This document shows, in pieces, positions 27,426 through 35,958 of a stretch of DNA of 64,000 bases (position 1 is the first letter of the stretch; each line of letters opens with the position of its first letter). The stretch is from Paenibacillus sp. OVF10 (GTDB taxonomy: Bacteria > Bacillota > Bacilli > Paenibacillales > Paenibacillaceae). The stretch covers positions 1,922,001 through 1,986,000 of the forward strand of contig CP094668.1 in the NCBI GenBank assembly GCA_022836915.1, written 5' to 3'. A program made the position numbers and the translations under genes. A model generated the notes under the pieces. It searched no databases. It saw nothing but the letters and a program-made list of their open reading frames with translations, and was not told where the DNA came from.

Positions 27426-28743
27426 ATGGAACAGTTCAGATTACCGAAAATCTCTATGACGCATCTGGAATTACCGCAAGCTGTGCAGGATATTCTGACT
27501 GAAGCGGACGAGCGTTTGCAACATCGACCGAGGTTGCTGGCTCAATTTCGCAATTGTTTTCCCAATACGCTGGAAACGACCACAAAGCTGCTCGATGATG
27601 GGACAACCTTTGTAATTACAGGGGATATTCCCGCCATGTGGTTAAGGGATTCCGTAGAGCAGGTCATGCACTATGTTCCACTTGCGAAGAATGATGAGAA
27701 GTTGCAGCGTATCATTGGAGGTCTAATCAAACGTCATACGTTCTACGCTGATATGGATATCTATGCCAATGCGTTCAATGAAACAGCGAATGGATGGCAT
27801 TGGGATGCCAATGATGAGACGGAGATGTCACCTTGGGTGTGGGAACGGAAGTTTGAGCTGGATTCCCTTTGTTTCTCCATGAAGCTGGCTTATACATATT
27901 GGCGGGAGACGGAACTGACGGATATATTTGACGAGCGCTTCAAGAAAGTGATGGAGAATATCGTAAACCTATGGGAGACAGAACAGCATCATGCAGAACG
28001 TTCATCTTACCGGTTCATGCGGCGCAATTGTCCAGCCCATGATACGCTGCGTAATGAAGGATTGGGTATGCCCGTAAATTACACGGGGATGATCTGGTCC
28101 GGATTTCGTCCGAGTGATGATGCCTGTGATTTTCATTATAATATTCCGGCGAACATGTTTGCTGCGGTAACCTTGCGTCAGATGGGGAGATCGCGAAGTG
28201 GATGTTCAGGGATGAACAACTGGTAAGCCGGATGGCTCGTTTGGAAGAAGAAATACGACACGGTATCTCCCTGTACGGTACTTATCGTCATCCAGAGTAT
28301 GGACAGATTTATGCCTATGAGACGGACGGTTACGGTAACTTTTGTCTGATGGATGATGCGGGCACGCCTGGGCTGACGTCCATTCCGTATATGGAGTATG
28401 CTTCGATTGAAGACAAGGTGTATCAGAACACACGGCGATTCATTTTGAGTAAGGAAAATCCATTCTATTATGAAGGGAAGGTAGCCAAAGGAATAGGTAG
28501 CCCCACACCCCTCCGGGATACATCTGGCACATGGCGTTATCCATGCAGGGCTTAACCGCAGACAATGACGAGGAAATACTGGCGATGATTGCATTGCTGG
28601 AAAGTACGGATGCGGGTACCGGATATATGCATGAAGGCTTCCACGCCGATGATCCCAACACGTTCACCAGACCATGGTTCGCCTGGTCCAACAGCCTGTT
28701 CTCGCAACTGGTGTATAAGGCAATGAAAAAAGGAATTCTATAA
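27426..28743 (+). CDS. Glycoside hydrolase family 125 exo-alpha-1,6-mannosidase, two frameshifts
   Basis: Corrected length is about 440 residues, the size of GH125 metal-independent alpha-mannosidases. Recognisable stretches are FVITGDIPAMWLRDSVEQV (the substrate-site WLRDS), FNETANGWHWDANDETEMSPWVWERKFELDSL, NYTGMIWSGFRPSDDACDFHYNIPANMF and, at the end, GYMHEGFHADDPNTFTRPWFAWSNSLFSQL. The frame is lost in G4 at 28184-28187 (five Gs give RQMGEIAKWMF) and in C4 at 28501-28504 (five Cs give GSPHTPPGYIWHMA). No signal peptide is seen, so it acts inside the cell on imported mannosides. AAGGAG lies before ATG 27426. Probably controlled by the divergent LacI protein. Confidence 0.9.
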
Positions 28744-28772
28744 AAGATACATTATAAAAAAGAGTTCTTGCT

Positions 28773-28931
28773 GCTCGTGAAGTGGCCGTTCCGGTTACGA
28801 ATCGTTCTTTTGATCGCTGTTATCCCCGGATTTCTTGATCGCCTTTTGTAAAGTCGAAATCCGGTGATAAAGGCGAACGCTTTGCTTCTTCAGAATCGAT
28901 TTCGTTCCCTGCACTACTTTTACTATCGAGC
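28773..28931 (-). repeat. Dispersed inverted-repeat element, copy 3 (divergent, inverted)
   Basis: Minus orientation. It keeps CTGAAGAAGCAAAGCG, a hairpin (TATCACCGGATTTCG against AATCCGGGGATAA) and GATAACAGCGATC. The outer and inner stem sequences differ from the other copies, yet they still pair: GCTCG...AGTAGTG with CACTTCACGAGC, and ACGAAATCGATTCT with AGAACGATTCGT. The palindrome AGCTTTC...GAAAGCT is absent, as in copy 4. Confidence 0.65.
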
Positions 28932-28987
28932 GCGACTGTTTTTGAACGACATCATTTTTAGAATAGGAGAGTAGGTAAAAAAAACAA

Positions 28988-29023
28988 GAAAGCCCAAACT
29001 GCTGAACTTTGCAGTTTGGGCTT
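28988..29023. terminator. Bidirectional terminator
   Basis: AAAGCCCAAACTGC pairs perfectly with GCAGTTTGGGCTTT. It lies between convergent genes. Confidence 0.85.
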
Positions 29024-29052
29024 TGTTTATGATGAGATACACAGGTGCTGCG

Positions 29053-30108
29053 CTATGTGTTTTTCAGCAGGTCAGCGATGAAGACTTTCTGGCCTGTGCG
29101 TGCGCTTTCCAAGGATGCGAGGACCATAGCCATGCTGAACTGGTTATCACTGCAATCGGTTTCAGGCAGTCGGCCGGATTCCAGTGCGGCGAACATGTCT
29201 TCGAGACAGCCGTGATGACCTGTTTTGTCCATGACAGGCAGTTCCGCTTCAATCCGCTCACTTGGCTGAAAAAAGGATGGTTTGCCGTCAGCATCCAGGC
29301 TTTGCGCAGCAACTACTTCAGCATAGATGTCATCATGACCATCCCAGATGGCGGTTCCTTTTTCACCGATTACGCGCCAGCTTGCTTCCCATGATGTGGG
29401 TACACCTTCTGCGCACCAGGATCCGCGATAGTTGAATACGGACCCGTCAGACATCTCAAATATACATAACGCCATCGCATTGCCCTGATACCAGGAACCT
29501 GGAGGATTGAACTCATGGCAGTACACCGATACCGGGTTGGCTCCGAGAATATACCTGGCCTGATCAAACGTATGTATCGCCATATCGAGCAGCAGCGGGC
29601 TATCCATGAGATCCCGGAATCCGCCGAAGTGTGGCCCGAGGAAGAAGTCGGCCCCTGCGTAACCTACCTGCCCTATAGCCCCGCCGGAAATGAGGTGCTG
29701 GTAGGCGCGGATACGCGGATCGAAACGGCGATTCTGCATCACGGCTTGAATGTGTCCTGTACTGCGAGAGGTTTGCACAATATCTGTGCAGTCGGAGAAG
29801 GACTCTGCGAGGGGTTTCTCGCCAAACACATGGCAGCCTTCCTTCAAGGCTGTCATGGCAATGCCGTAATGACTCGCCGGAATCGTGACATCAAACACGA
29901 TATTTGCACCAGTCGCTTGAATAGCCTCACGGATATCGATGAACGTAGGGCAGGTGAGGCCATTTCTTGTAGCAAAAGTAATGGCTGTCTGTTCATACAG
30001 ATCAACCAGCCCTACGATTTCTGTATCCGGCCTTTGCAAGGCGTAGTCCGCCCACGTGTTTGCCATGGCACCGCAGCCGGCGATAATTACCCGATAAGGA
30101 TGACTCAT
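29053..30108 (-). CDS. Gfo/Idh/MocA family oxidoreductase
   Basis: A 351-residue NAD(P)-dependent dehydrogenase of sugars or inositols. The N-terminal Rossmann domain begins VIIAGCGAMANTWADYAL. The cofactor/catalytic motif FGEKPLAES is near residue 95, and the C-terminal substrate domain includes LLLDMAIHTFDQARYILGA, where the His is the expected catalytic-side residue. It follows the sugar isomerase gene by 78 bases on the same strand, so they probably form one operon for converting an unusual sugar or polyol. AAGGAG precedes ATG 30108. Confidence 0.88.
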   Translation of the reverse strand: MSHPYRVIIAGCGAMANTWADYALQRPDTEIVGLVDLYEQTAITFATRNGLTCPTFIDIREAIQATGANIVFDVTIPASHYGIAMTALKEGCHVFGEKPLAESFSDCTDIVQTSRSTGHIQAVMQNRRFDPRIRAYQHLISGGAIGQVGYAGADFFLGPHFGGFRDLMDSPLLLDMAIHTFDQARYILGANPVSVYCHEFNPPGSWYQGNAMALCIFEMSDGSVFNYRGSWCAEGVPTSWEASWRVIGEKGTAIWDGHDDIYAEVVAAQSLDADGKPSFFQPSERIEAELPVMDKTGHHGCLEDMFAALESGRLPETDCSDNQFSMAMVLASLESARTGQKVFIADLLKNT

Positions 30109-30186
30109 GTTCTCATCTCCTTTGCATGGATTGTGTTATACAGCTCAAAGGGTTTCTTCCCAGGAGTCTTCAAATAATGAGGTTTC

Positions 30187-31073
30187 CTATACCGGATTGG
30201 GCACAAAATCGCCGCCGCGGCATTGTTTCAAATATCGTAATGCATGTACCTGTCCGGTCATTTCGAGTTCAGCTTTGTATACGGGATCATGCCAGCCTTC
30301 AATATCAATCGTGCCCTGATAACCGTTCTGACGCAGAATGGTGATAATGTCTGCCCAGTTGTTATCCCCGAAGCCGGGTGTGCGGTGCCAGACAAATTCC
30401 CGTGGACCGTGTACGCCGTATTCCTTGACAATATCCCAGGCAATCGTGGCATCTTTGCCATGTACGTGGAAGACTTTATGAGCCCATTTGCGTAGCTGTG
30501 GAATAGGATCAATCAGGCTGGACATTTGATGGCAAGGCTCCCACTCCAGGCCTACATTTTCATCCGGAACAGCATCGAACATCATCTCCCAGGCCGTCGG
30601 ATTATGGGCAATGTTCCAGTCGCCTGTCTGCCAGGTTCCCCCATATCACAGTTTTCAAAAGCAATCCGTACACCCTGGTCTGCTGCCCGGCGTGCCAGTT
30701 CACCAAATACTTCCTTGAACCGGGGAATGGACTCGTTAATGGGTTGATCGGTCAATCTTCCAGTGAACCCGGAGACGATATCTGCACCGAAGAGCTGTGC
30801 ATTATCGATCACTCGCTCCCAACTTGCCAGTGTATCGGCGTTGTCTCCGGCTCCAGTTAGCGGGTTACCAAACACACTCACCGCTGAAATAACAATGCCC
30901 TGTTCGTCCACGATTTCACGGACACGTTTGGCTGTCTCGGCTAGATCCAGATCGCCTGTCGTTTGCCAGAAGGTGAGGTTAAATGATTCGAAGCCGTGTT
31001 GCATGATCTGCGGGATAACGCGGACGGCGTCCTGCCCGCCTACAAGGGTACCGATGCGTAATGATTTATTCAT
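30187..31073 (-). CDS. Sugar phosphate isomerase/epimerase (xylose-isomerase-like TIM barrel), frameshifted
   Basis: Corrected length is about 295 residues. Barrel motifs include SAVSVFGNPL, RIAFENCDMGG (metal-binding Glu), VGLEWEPCHQM (Glu and His), KVFHVHGKDA (His) and GTIDIEGWHD (Glu). This is the usual metal site of the AP-endonuclease-2 superfamily. One G is missing (plus-strand C5 run 30638-30642); six would read DMGGTWQTGDWNIAHNP. The protein interconverts keto-sugars or epimers; the substrate is unknown. It is first in the operon with the Gfo/Idh/MocA dehydrogenase and divergent from an AraC regulator. Confidence 0.88.
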
Positions 31074-31202
31074 GGTTGTAATTCACTCCAATATTGGCTT
31101 ATAGTACTTCGTGACACACTCATTATAGCCGTGCATTAATGGGATGGCTCTACACAATCTTGTGTAATATTAGTCGGATCTTGTGAAGAGGGGGAAGAAG
31201 TC

Positions 31203-32129
31203 GTGCTGGATCTGAAAGCGCTTCACGAAAATACCCGAATTGACCATAAATCACATCCATTTCAGCTGTTCCAAAATCGGTGTTCAGATATGAAAGCTGA
31301 AGAATGCATTCTGTATTTGCATTGGCATGAACATTTCGAACTGATTATCATGCGCAAGGGAAGTGCGCTTTTTCATATTGATAGCAAACCTTATGTGGTT
31401 CGAGCAGGTGAGGTCATTATCATTCCGGGAGGCACATTGCATGTTGGATATGCTCTGGATGAGGGGGATGTGCATTATGATTCCGTTGTAGTGAACCGTG
31501 CACTGTTCCATGATTTCACTCATGATCCTGTGCATGAGCAATATGTCGCGCCGTATTTGGAAGGAAGAGTGAGATTTCCGGTCAAACCGGCAGAGGAAAA
31601 CACAGCCTGCGTAGGCTATTATTCTTTGCTGAATGAAGCCGTAGAGGAAATGGCGTTACAGCCCCCGGCTTATCAGCTCGTGGTGAAATCCAAGCTGCAT
31701 GCCTTGTTCACCCTGCTTGCGCGTACCTTTATGCCGCAGCAGCTACCGGATAAAACGGTCGGATCGTATTTTCCAAACCGCGAACGTTTCAAACAGTTGA
31801 TTGCACAGATTGAAGCGGACCCCACAGGTAAGATGTCTGTTACGGAAGCGGCAAGTCATGTGGGATTGAATGCGTATCACTTCTGCAAAATGTTCAAAAA
31901 GCTGACCGGTCGTACCTTCGTGGAATACGTGAACGGGTGCAGGATGAGTGAGGCAGAACGACTATTGCAAGGCAGCAGTCTGACCATTACGGAGATCGCC
32001 GCTAGAGTAGGCTGCGACAACGCGAACTATTTTACGAAGTTATACAAACAGTACAAGGGCATGACCCCCTCGCAGGGGCGGGGAGAAAAGAAGGTTGAGT
32101 ACGACCAGTTTTGCAGTAGTCTCGAATAA
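31203..32129 (+). CDS. AraC family transcriptional regulator
   Basis: A 308-residue activator. The N-terminal cupin sensor (LHWHEHFELIIMRKGSALFHID, GEVIIIPGGTLHVG) occupies about residues 35-90. The C-terminal double helix-turn-helix is MSVTEAASHVGLNAYHFCKMFKKLTGRTFVEYV and LTITEIAARVGCDNANYFTKLYKQYKGMTPSQ (about 220-295). It probably responds to a sugar and controls the divergent isomerase/dehydrogenase operon. GTG 31203 follows GAGGGGGAAGAAGTC. The last ~15 residues (GRGEKKVEYDQ) are unusual and may follow another small indel; this was not resolved. Confidence 0.9.
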   Translation: MLDLKALHENTRIDHKSHPFQLFQNRCSDMKAEECILYLHWHEHFELIIMRKGSALFHIDSKPYVVRAGEVIIIPGGTLHVGYALDEGDVHYDSVVVNRALFHDFTHDPVHEQYVAPYLEGRVRFPVKPAEENTACVGYYSLLNEAVEEMALQPPAYQLVVKSKLHALFTLLARTFMPQQLPDKTVGSYFPNRERFKQLIAQIEADPTGKMSVTEAASHVGLNAYHFCKMFKKLTGRTFVEYVNGCRMSEAERLLQGSSLTITEIAARVGCDNANYFTKLYKQYKGMTPSQGRGEKKVEYDQFCSSLE

Positions 32130-32270
32130 AATGTCTATAAAGATGGTTGTAACCCTAAGTAACTCGCAGTCGAAATTGTGAGCAGAAGTAAAAGTAGAAG
32201 TAGAAGTGGAGCACACACAGCAGTGATTACCGTAACAATAATCATACGCATACGCACATATACAAAGAAT

Positions 32271-32315
32271 AACCCGGATAAAGGCCTCTTCAAGGCTGTA
32301 ATCCGGGTGGTTTTG
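32271..32315. terminator. Terminator between AraC and the kinase-like gene
   Basis: ACCCGGAT pairs with ATCCGGGT around an inner AAGGCC...GGCTGT hairpin, followed by GGTTTT. A short AGTAGAAGTAGAAGT tract lies just upstream (32190-32210). Confidence 0.65.
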
Positions 32316-32356
32316 ATTCAATAATATTAAGACAATTATCTATGTGTACAACGTGC

Positions 32357-33040
32357 TCATTTCATAAATCTGGAGAACAGACGATTGGCTTTCTTGGCGA
32401 GGTCGTCCATTTTGACGTTGGCATGATCGAACTGATTGTATCCCCATTTGATCGTTTGCAGCATGCGTGGGGATATGGGCGTTCCTTTGATCCGTGGATA
32501 GATGTTGTGATAGGCCCAGACAAGATGCTCCCAGCGATTGTCATTGCCGTTCTGAATATACTCGGATACGTCAATCACTTTCCCGCGTCCGTTCTGAAGA
32601 ATTACATTTTTCAGATGAATGTCGCGAGGGTTCAGCCCGCGGCTGCGAACGGCATCTCGCGCTGCGTCCACATCGAGCATCACCTGCTCGGGGACAGGGA
32701 TTCCTTTTTCCAAACATTCCAGCAAGGTATCCCCGGGTTCAAAACTGATCACGAGCACGTTCCGGCCACTGCCGTAATAGGTAGGAAAGTATGGCAGGCC
32801 TTTGAGCTGTTCGTACACCTGCTTTTCATTTTCGAGTTTGTCCAAGGCATGATCCGAGTACATCTTGAAGGCATACTGCGGCAAGCCGTCATACGTAAAT
32901 ACAGCCGCGTCTGTACCTGTGCCAATGCATTTTAATCCTTCTACATCGCCGATGATGTTCACGAGCTCATTCCGGTCGCTTCCGATGACTTGGATCTGTT
33001 GTAATGCTTCTTCCGCCTGGAACCAATCCGGTCGATTCAT
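32357..33040 (-). CDS. Protein-kinase-like protein (YrzF-type)
   Basis: A 227-residue reduced protein-kinase fold. The glycine loop is CIGTGTDAAVF (about residues 38-48), the VAIK-type Lys is in YAFKMY (about 59) and the catalytic loop NPRDIHLKNV replaces HRDxxxxN (about 137). The metal Asp is in KVIDVSEY in place of DFG (about 155). Such short kinases (B. subtilis YrzF, YbdM) occur in spore formers; their targets are poorly known. AAAGGAGG precedes ATG 33040. It is a single gene. Confidence 0.75.
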   Translation of the reverse strand: MNRPDWFQAEEALQQIQVIGSDRNELVNIIGDVEGLKCIGTGTDAAVFTYDGLPQYAFKMYSDHALDKLENEKQVYEQLKGLPYFPTYYGSGRNVLVISFEPGDTLLECLEKGIPVPEQVMLDVDAARDAVRSRGLNPRDIHLKNVILQNGRGKVIDVSEYIQNGNDNRWEHLVWAYHNIYPRIKGTPISPRMLQTIKWGYNQFDHANVKMDDLAKKANRLFSRFMK

Positions 33041-33552
33041 GGGTGGTGCCTCCTTTTAGGATATGCCTGTACAATTTTTTCATATAATCATTTTCTAACG
33101 AACGGAGTAAGTCTTATTTCACGAAAATCGGCAGATCTGAAAATGTAACGAATCAGAGACACGCTATTGGCTCATTTGCTTGCAATAAACACGTTCTACA
33201 ATCGAAATAAGACTAATTAGCGTGTCTGGGGTTCGTTAGATTCCGTAAAACCTCATGATCCATGTGATAAGGTGTGTGAGATTCGTTAGCGCCGGGCCCG
33301 CACTGGCCCCGGGCTAGACCCGTACTAGCATCCAGGTCCCGGATTCGCTGCCCTCTATAAAGTATATTAAGCGTTCTGCTCCGCAATTTCATCTTTTGGT
33401 GATGTTACTATATAAACGATACGGATCGAATCGGAAACGGTTGCGTCAGAAGAAAATAACGGAAGCGCGCTTGCGGCAAGGTTGCCCGGGCTTTATACTG
33501 TGAGCATTAAGGGATCTCATACAGATCCGGCATACAGAAAGGCAGATTACTT
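33041..33552. other. Long intergenic region with a repeat
   Basis: This 512-base gap between divergent genes holds the second copy of the TTCGTTAG element (33095-33292). After it comes a GC-rich stretch (33290-33340) without an ORF and a short promoter-proximal region before 33553. No RNA gene was recognised. Confidence 0.5.
33095..33292 (+). repeat. Second dispersed repeat family, copy B (TTCGTTAG element)
   Basis: CTAACGAA at the left end and TTCGTTAG twice at the right. GACACG at 33158 and TAGCGTGTCTGGGGTTCGTT at 33218 are 60 bases apart, exactly as in copy A, and ATTCGTTAGCGC follows at 33281. AGACACGCTA pairs with TAGCGTGTCT, so it forms a large hairpin. Confidence 0.65.
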
Positions 33553-34470
33553 ATGGCACAATACCCGCAGTGGTCTTATTCGCAGTCGCGGGCGAGTATG
33601 TTCGATGAGTGCCTGCGCAAATATTATTATCATTATTACGGTGCCCATAACGGCTGGAAGGCAGACTCTGCTGATGAGATGCAGGTTCGTCTGTACCGTC
33701 TGAAGCAGCTCAGCAATCTGTATCTTGTCTTCGGGGACCTCGCGCATCGGATGTGTGAGTCGGCGGTACGCAGCAGGGAAGAGGGCAAAGACAAACCGCG
33801 TGAACACTTTCTGGAACAGACGATACGCAAGCTGCTGAATCAGGCGTATGTGGAATCAATGGACGCGGATCAGTGGCGACTTAACCCCAAGAATCGCACG
33901 ATGCTGTCCGAGATCTATTACGGGGATGATACGTTGAATGACCGGATTGCCACGATTAAGGAACGGGCTTCGGCCTGTGTCGGTAACCTGTACCAGACGC
34001 TTACGTGGGAGGACTTGTCCCGGGTAAGTACGGACATTCTGGAGATCGAGAAATGGGATACCATGATGCTGCACGATACGCGCGTTTATGTGAAGATGGA
34101 CTTGTTGTATCGGCGCAGTAACGGCAATATTGTCATTGTGGACTGGAAGACGGGCAAGGAAGATGACTTCTCGGATCAGCTAATGCTGTACGCATCCTAT
34201 GTGAGAGAACACTACCGAATTCCTTTGGAGCAGATTGAGCTGCGAGTGGAGTACTTGTTAACCGGAAAACACCGAGAGTTTACAGCGACAGAAGAGGATA
34301 TCCGGAAGGTGGAGGAGAACGTGGGTCGTTACATTGAGGAGATGCGATCCTGTGTGGAGGATGAGTATTATAACCGTCCCAAGGACGTCACCTACTTCAC
34401 AGCGATGCCATCGCACCGGTCCTGCCGGGATTGCAATTTCCGCGAAGTATGCAGTGAGCGAGCAGTCTGA
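33553..34470 (+). CDS. PD-(D/E)XK nuclease-superfamily protein with an AddB/Cas4-type cysteine set
   Basis: A 305-residue RecB-like nuclease. The core is visible as VYVKMDLLYRR (Asp) and IVIVDWKTGKEDD (Asp-x-Lys), with LMLYASYVREHY as the following helix. One Cys lies near the N-terminus (FDECLRKYYYHYY, about residue 20). Three more cluster at the C-terminus (CRDCNFREVC, about 289-298). This is the spacing used for a [4Fe-4S] cluster in AddB, Cas4 and related nucleases. It stands alone here, without helicase or CRISPR genes, so its role in DNA repair or end processing is unknown. AAAGGCAG lies before ATG 33553. Confidence 0.82.
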   Translation: MAQYPQWSYSQSRASMFDECLRKYYYHYYGAHNGWKADSADEMQVRLYRLKQLSNLYLVFGDLAHRMCESAVRSREEGKDKPREHFLEQTIRKLLNQAYVESMDADQWRLNPKNRTMLSEIYYGDDTLNDRIATIKERASACVGNLYQTLTWEDLSRVSTDILEIEKWDTMMLHDTRVYVKMDLLYRRSNGNIVIVDWKTGKEDDFSDQLMLYASYVREHYRIPLEQIELRVEYLLTGKHREFTATEEDIRKVEENVGRYIEEMRSCVEDEYYNRPKDVTYFTAMPSHRSCRDCNFREVCSERAV

Positions 34471-34635
34471 AGCACCAAAACCGGAGGAACCAAAAGGCCC
34501 TATACCAACCAACAAGCTATCCTATATGTGAAAAATCAAGAAGCGCAAGCCGGGAACATCATCTGCCCGACTTGCGCTTCTATTGCGTTCCACAGGCCTG
34601 GCGACAAGGCGCCGGGTGGAACGATCATATCAAGA

Positions 34636-35769
34636 TTACTGGACAGCGGCGGTATTCTCCAGCGCCTGACCCGCAGGCACATAGGCATGCCCGAGATCAC
34701 GGGCAACCGCCTCATACGTGATATGTCCATTCAGCACGTTAACCGCGCTGCGAATGGACGAACTGCCGCGAATTGCGGCGGCTGCACCGTGGTTGGCCAG
34801 CTGCAGCGCATAAGGCATGGTGGCGTTGGTCAGCGCCACCGTGGACGTACGCGGCACGGCGCCCGGCATGTTCGCCACCGCGTAATGCACGACGCCATGT
34901 TTCACATAGGTCGGTTCATCGTGGGTTGTGATATGATCAATGGTCTCAACGATCCCGCCCTGATCAATCGCGACATCCACAATGACCGAACCCGGTGCCA
35001 TCGTCTTCACCACCTGCTCGCTGACAAGCGTTGGCGCCTTGGCGCCCGGAATCAGCACCGCACAGATCAACAGATCTGCCGCCGCAACAGCTGCTGCAAT
35101 GTTGGACGGGCTGGATACCAGTGTGTGGATCTGATTGCCAAAGATATCATCCAACTGGCGCAGACGATTCAAATTCAGATCAAGGATGGTCACATCGGCG
35201 CCAAGACCAATAGCAATTTTGGCTGCATTTGTTCCCACCGTTCCGCCACCGATAATGACCACTTTCCCCCGACTGACGCCTGGTACACCGGACAACAGAA
35301 TGCCCTTGCCACCTTCGGTCTTCTCCAGTAACTGTGCTCCGATCTGGGAGGCCATGCGGCCTGCAACTTCACTCATAGGGGTTAGCAGGGGCAGAGCACT
35401 GTTGACCTCCAACGTCTCATACGCAATAGCCGTTACCCGACTTTTAATAAGGGCTTTGGCAAGCTCCGGTTCCGCTGCGAGGTGCAGGTATGTGAACAGA
35501 ATCAGTCCCGGACGAAAATATCCATATTCACTGGCAAGCGGTTCTTTCACCTTGATGATCATATCGGCCTCGGCCCACACTGACTTGGCATCAATCCGAA
35601 TCTCGGCGCCCGCAGTTTGATATTCATGATCCGTGAATCCACTGCCGATCCCCGCGCCTTGTTCAATCAGTACCTGGTGACCGGCTCTGATGAAATCAGC
35701 AGCCCCGGCCGGAGTCATTGCTACACGATTCTCATTGTTCTTGATTTCTTTGGGAATTCCGATTCTCAT
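34636..35769 (-). CDS. ald: Alanine dehydrogenase
   Basis: A 377-residue NAD-dependent enzyme that interconverts L-alanine and pyruvate plus ammonia in the cytoplasm. Diagnostic parts are [20 protein letters not shown] with the catalytic Lys later in DMIIKVKEP, the loop [10 protein letters not shown] with catalytic His, and the Rossmann [33 protein letters not shown] and [15 protein letters not shown] follow. ATG 35769 is chosen because GAGGTG lies 7 bases upstream; ATG 35775 would abut it. It is divergent from a PucR-type activator, as in the ald/adeR pair of B. subtilis. Confidence 0.96.
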   Translation of the reverse strand: MRIGIPKEIKNNENRVAMTPAGAADFIRAGHQVLIEQGAGIGSGFTDHEYQTAGAEIRIDAKSVWAEADMIIKVKEPLASEYGYFRPGLILFTYLHLAAEPELAKALIKSRVTAIAYETLEVNSALPLLTPMSEVAGRMASQIGAQLLEKTEGGKGILLSGVPGVSRGKVVIIGGGTVGTNAAKIAIGLGADVTILDLNLNRLRQLDDIFGNQIHTLVSSPSNIAAAVAAADLLICAVLIPGAKAPTLVSEQVVKTMAPGSVIVDVAIDQGGIVETIDHITTHDEPTYVKHGVVHYAVANMPGAVPRTSTVALTNATMPYALQLANHGAAAAIRGSSSIRSAVNVLNGHITYEAVARDLGHAYVPAGQALENTAAVQ

Positions 35770-35958
35770 CACCATGCACCTCGTCCATTTATTGGTTGTT
35801 AGCTTATACTACAAGTTTATGACTTGGATAATCGTTTTGCACCTTACTTGATGTCTAATCTTTAGGAATTGAACTCAACATATTGTCGAAAAAGACTGTT
35901 CAGGACATTTGTCCATGGATTATAATGTAAGAAAAAATAACACGAAGAGGGATCGCCA

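Noticed and set aside
29515..30177. 220-codon plus-strand ORF across the oxidoreductase gene
   Set aside because: Antisense shadow of the Gfo/Idh/MocA gene; Cys/His-rich and without a family.
34528..35331. 267-codon ORF antisense to ald
   Set aside because: The His/Arg/Cys-rich composition is what the reverse frame of a conserved gene gives; ald is certain.
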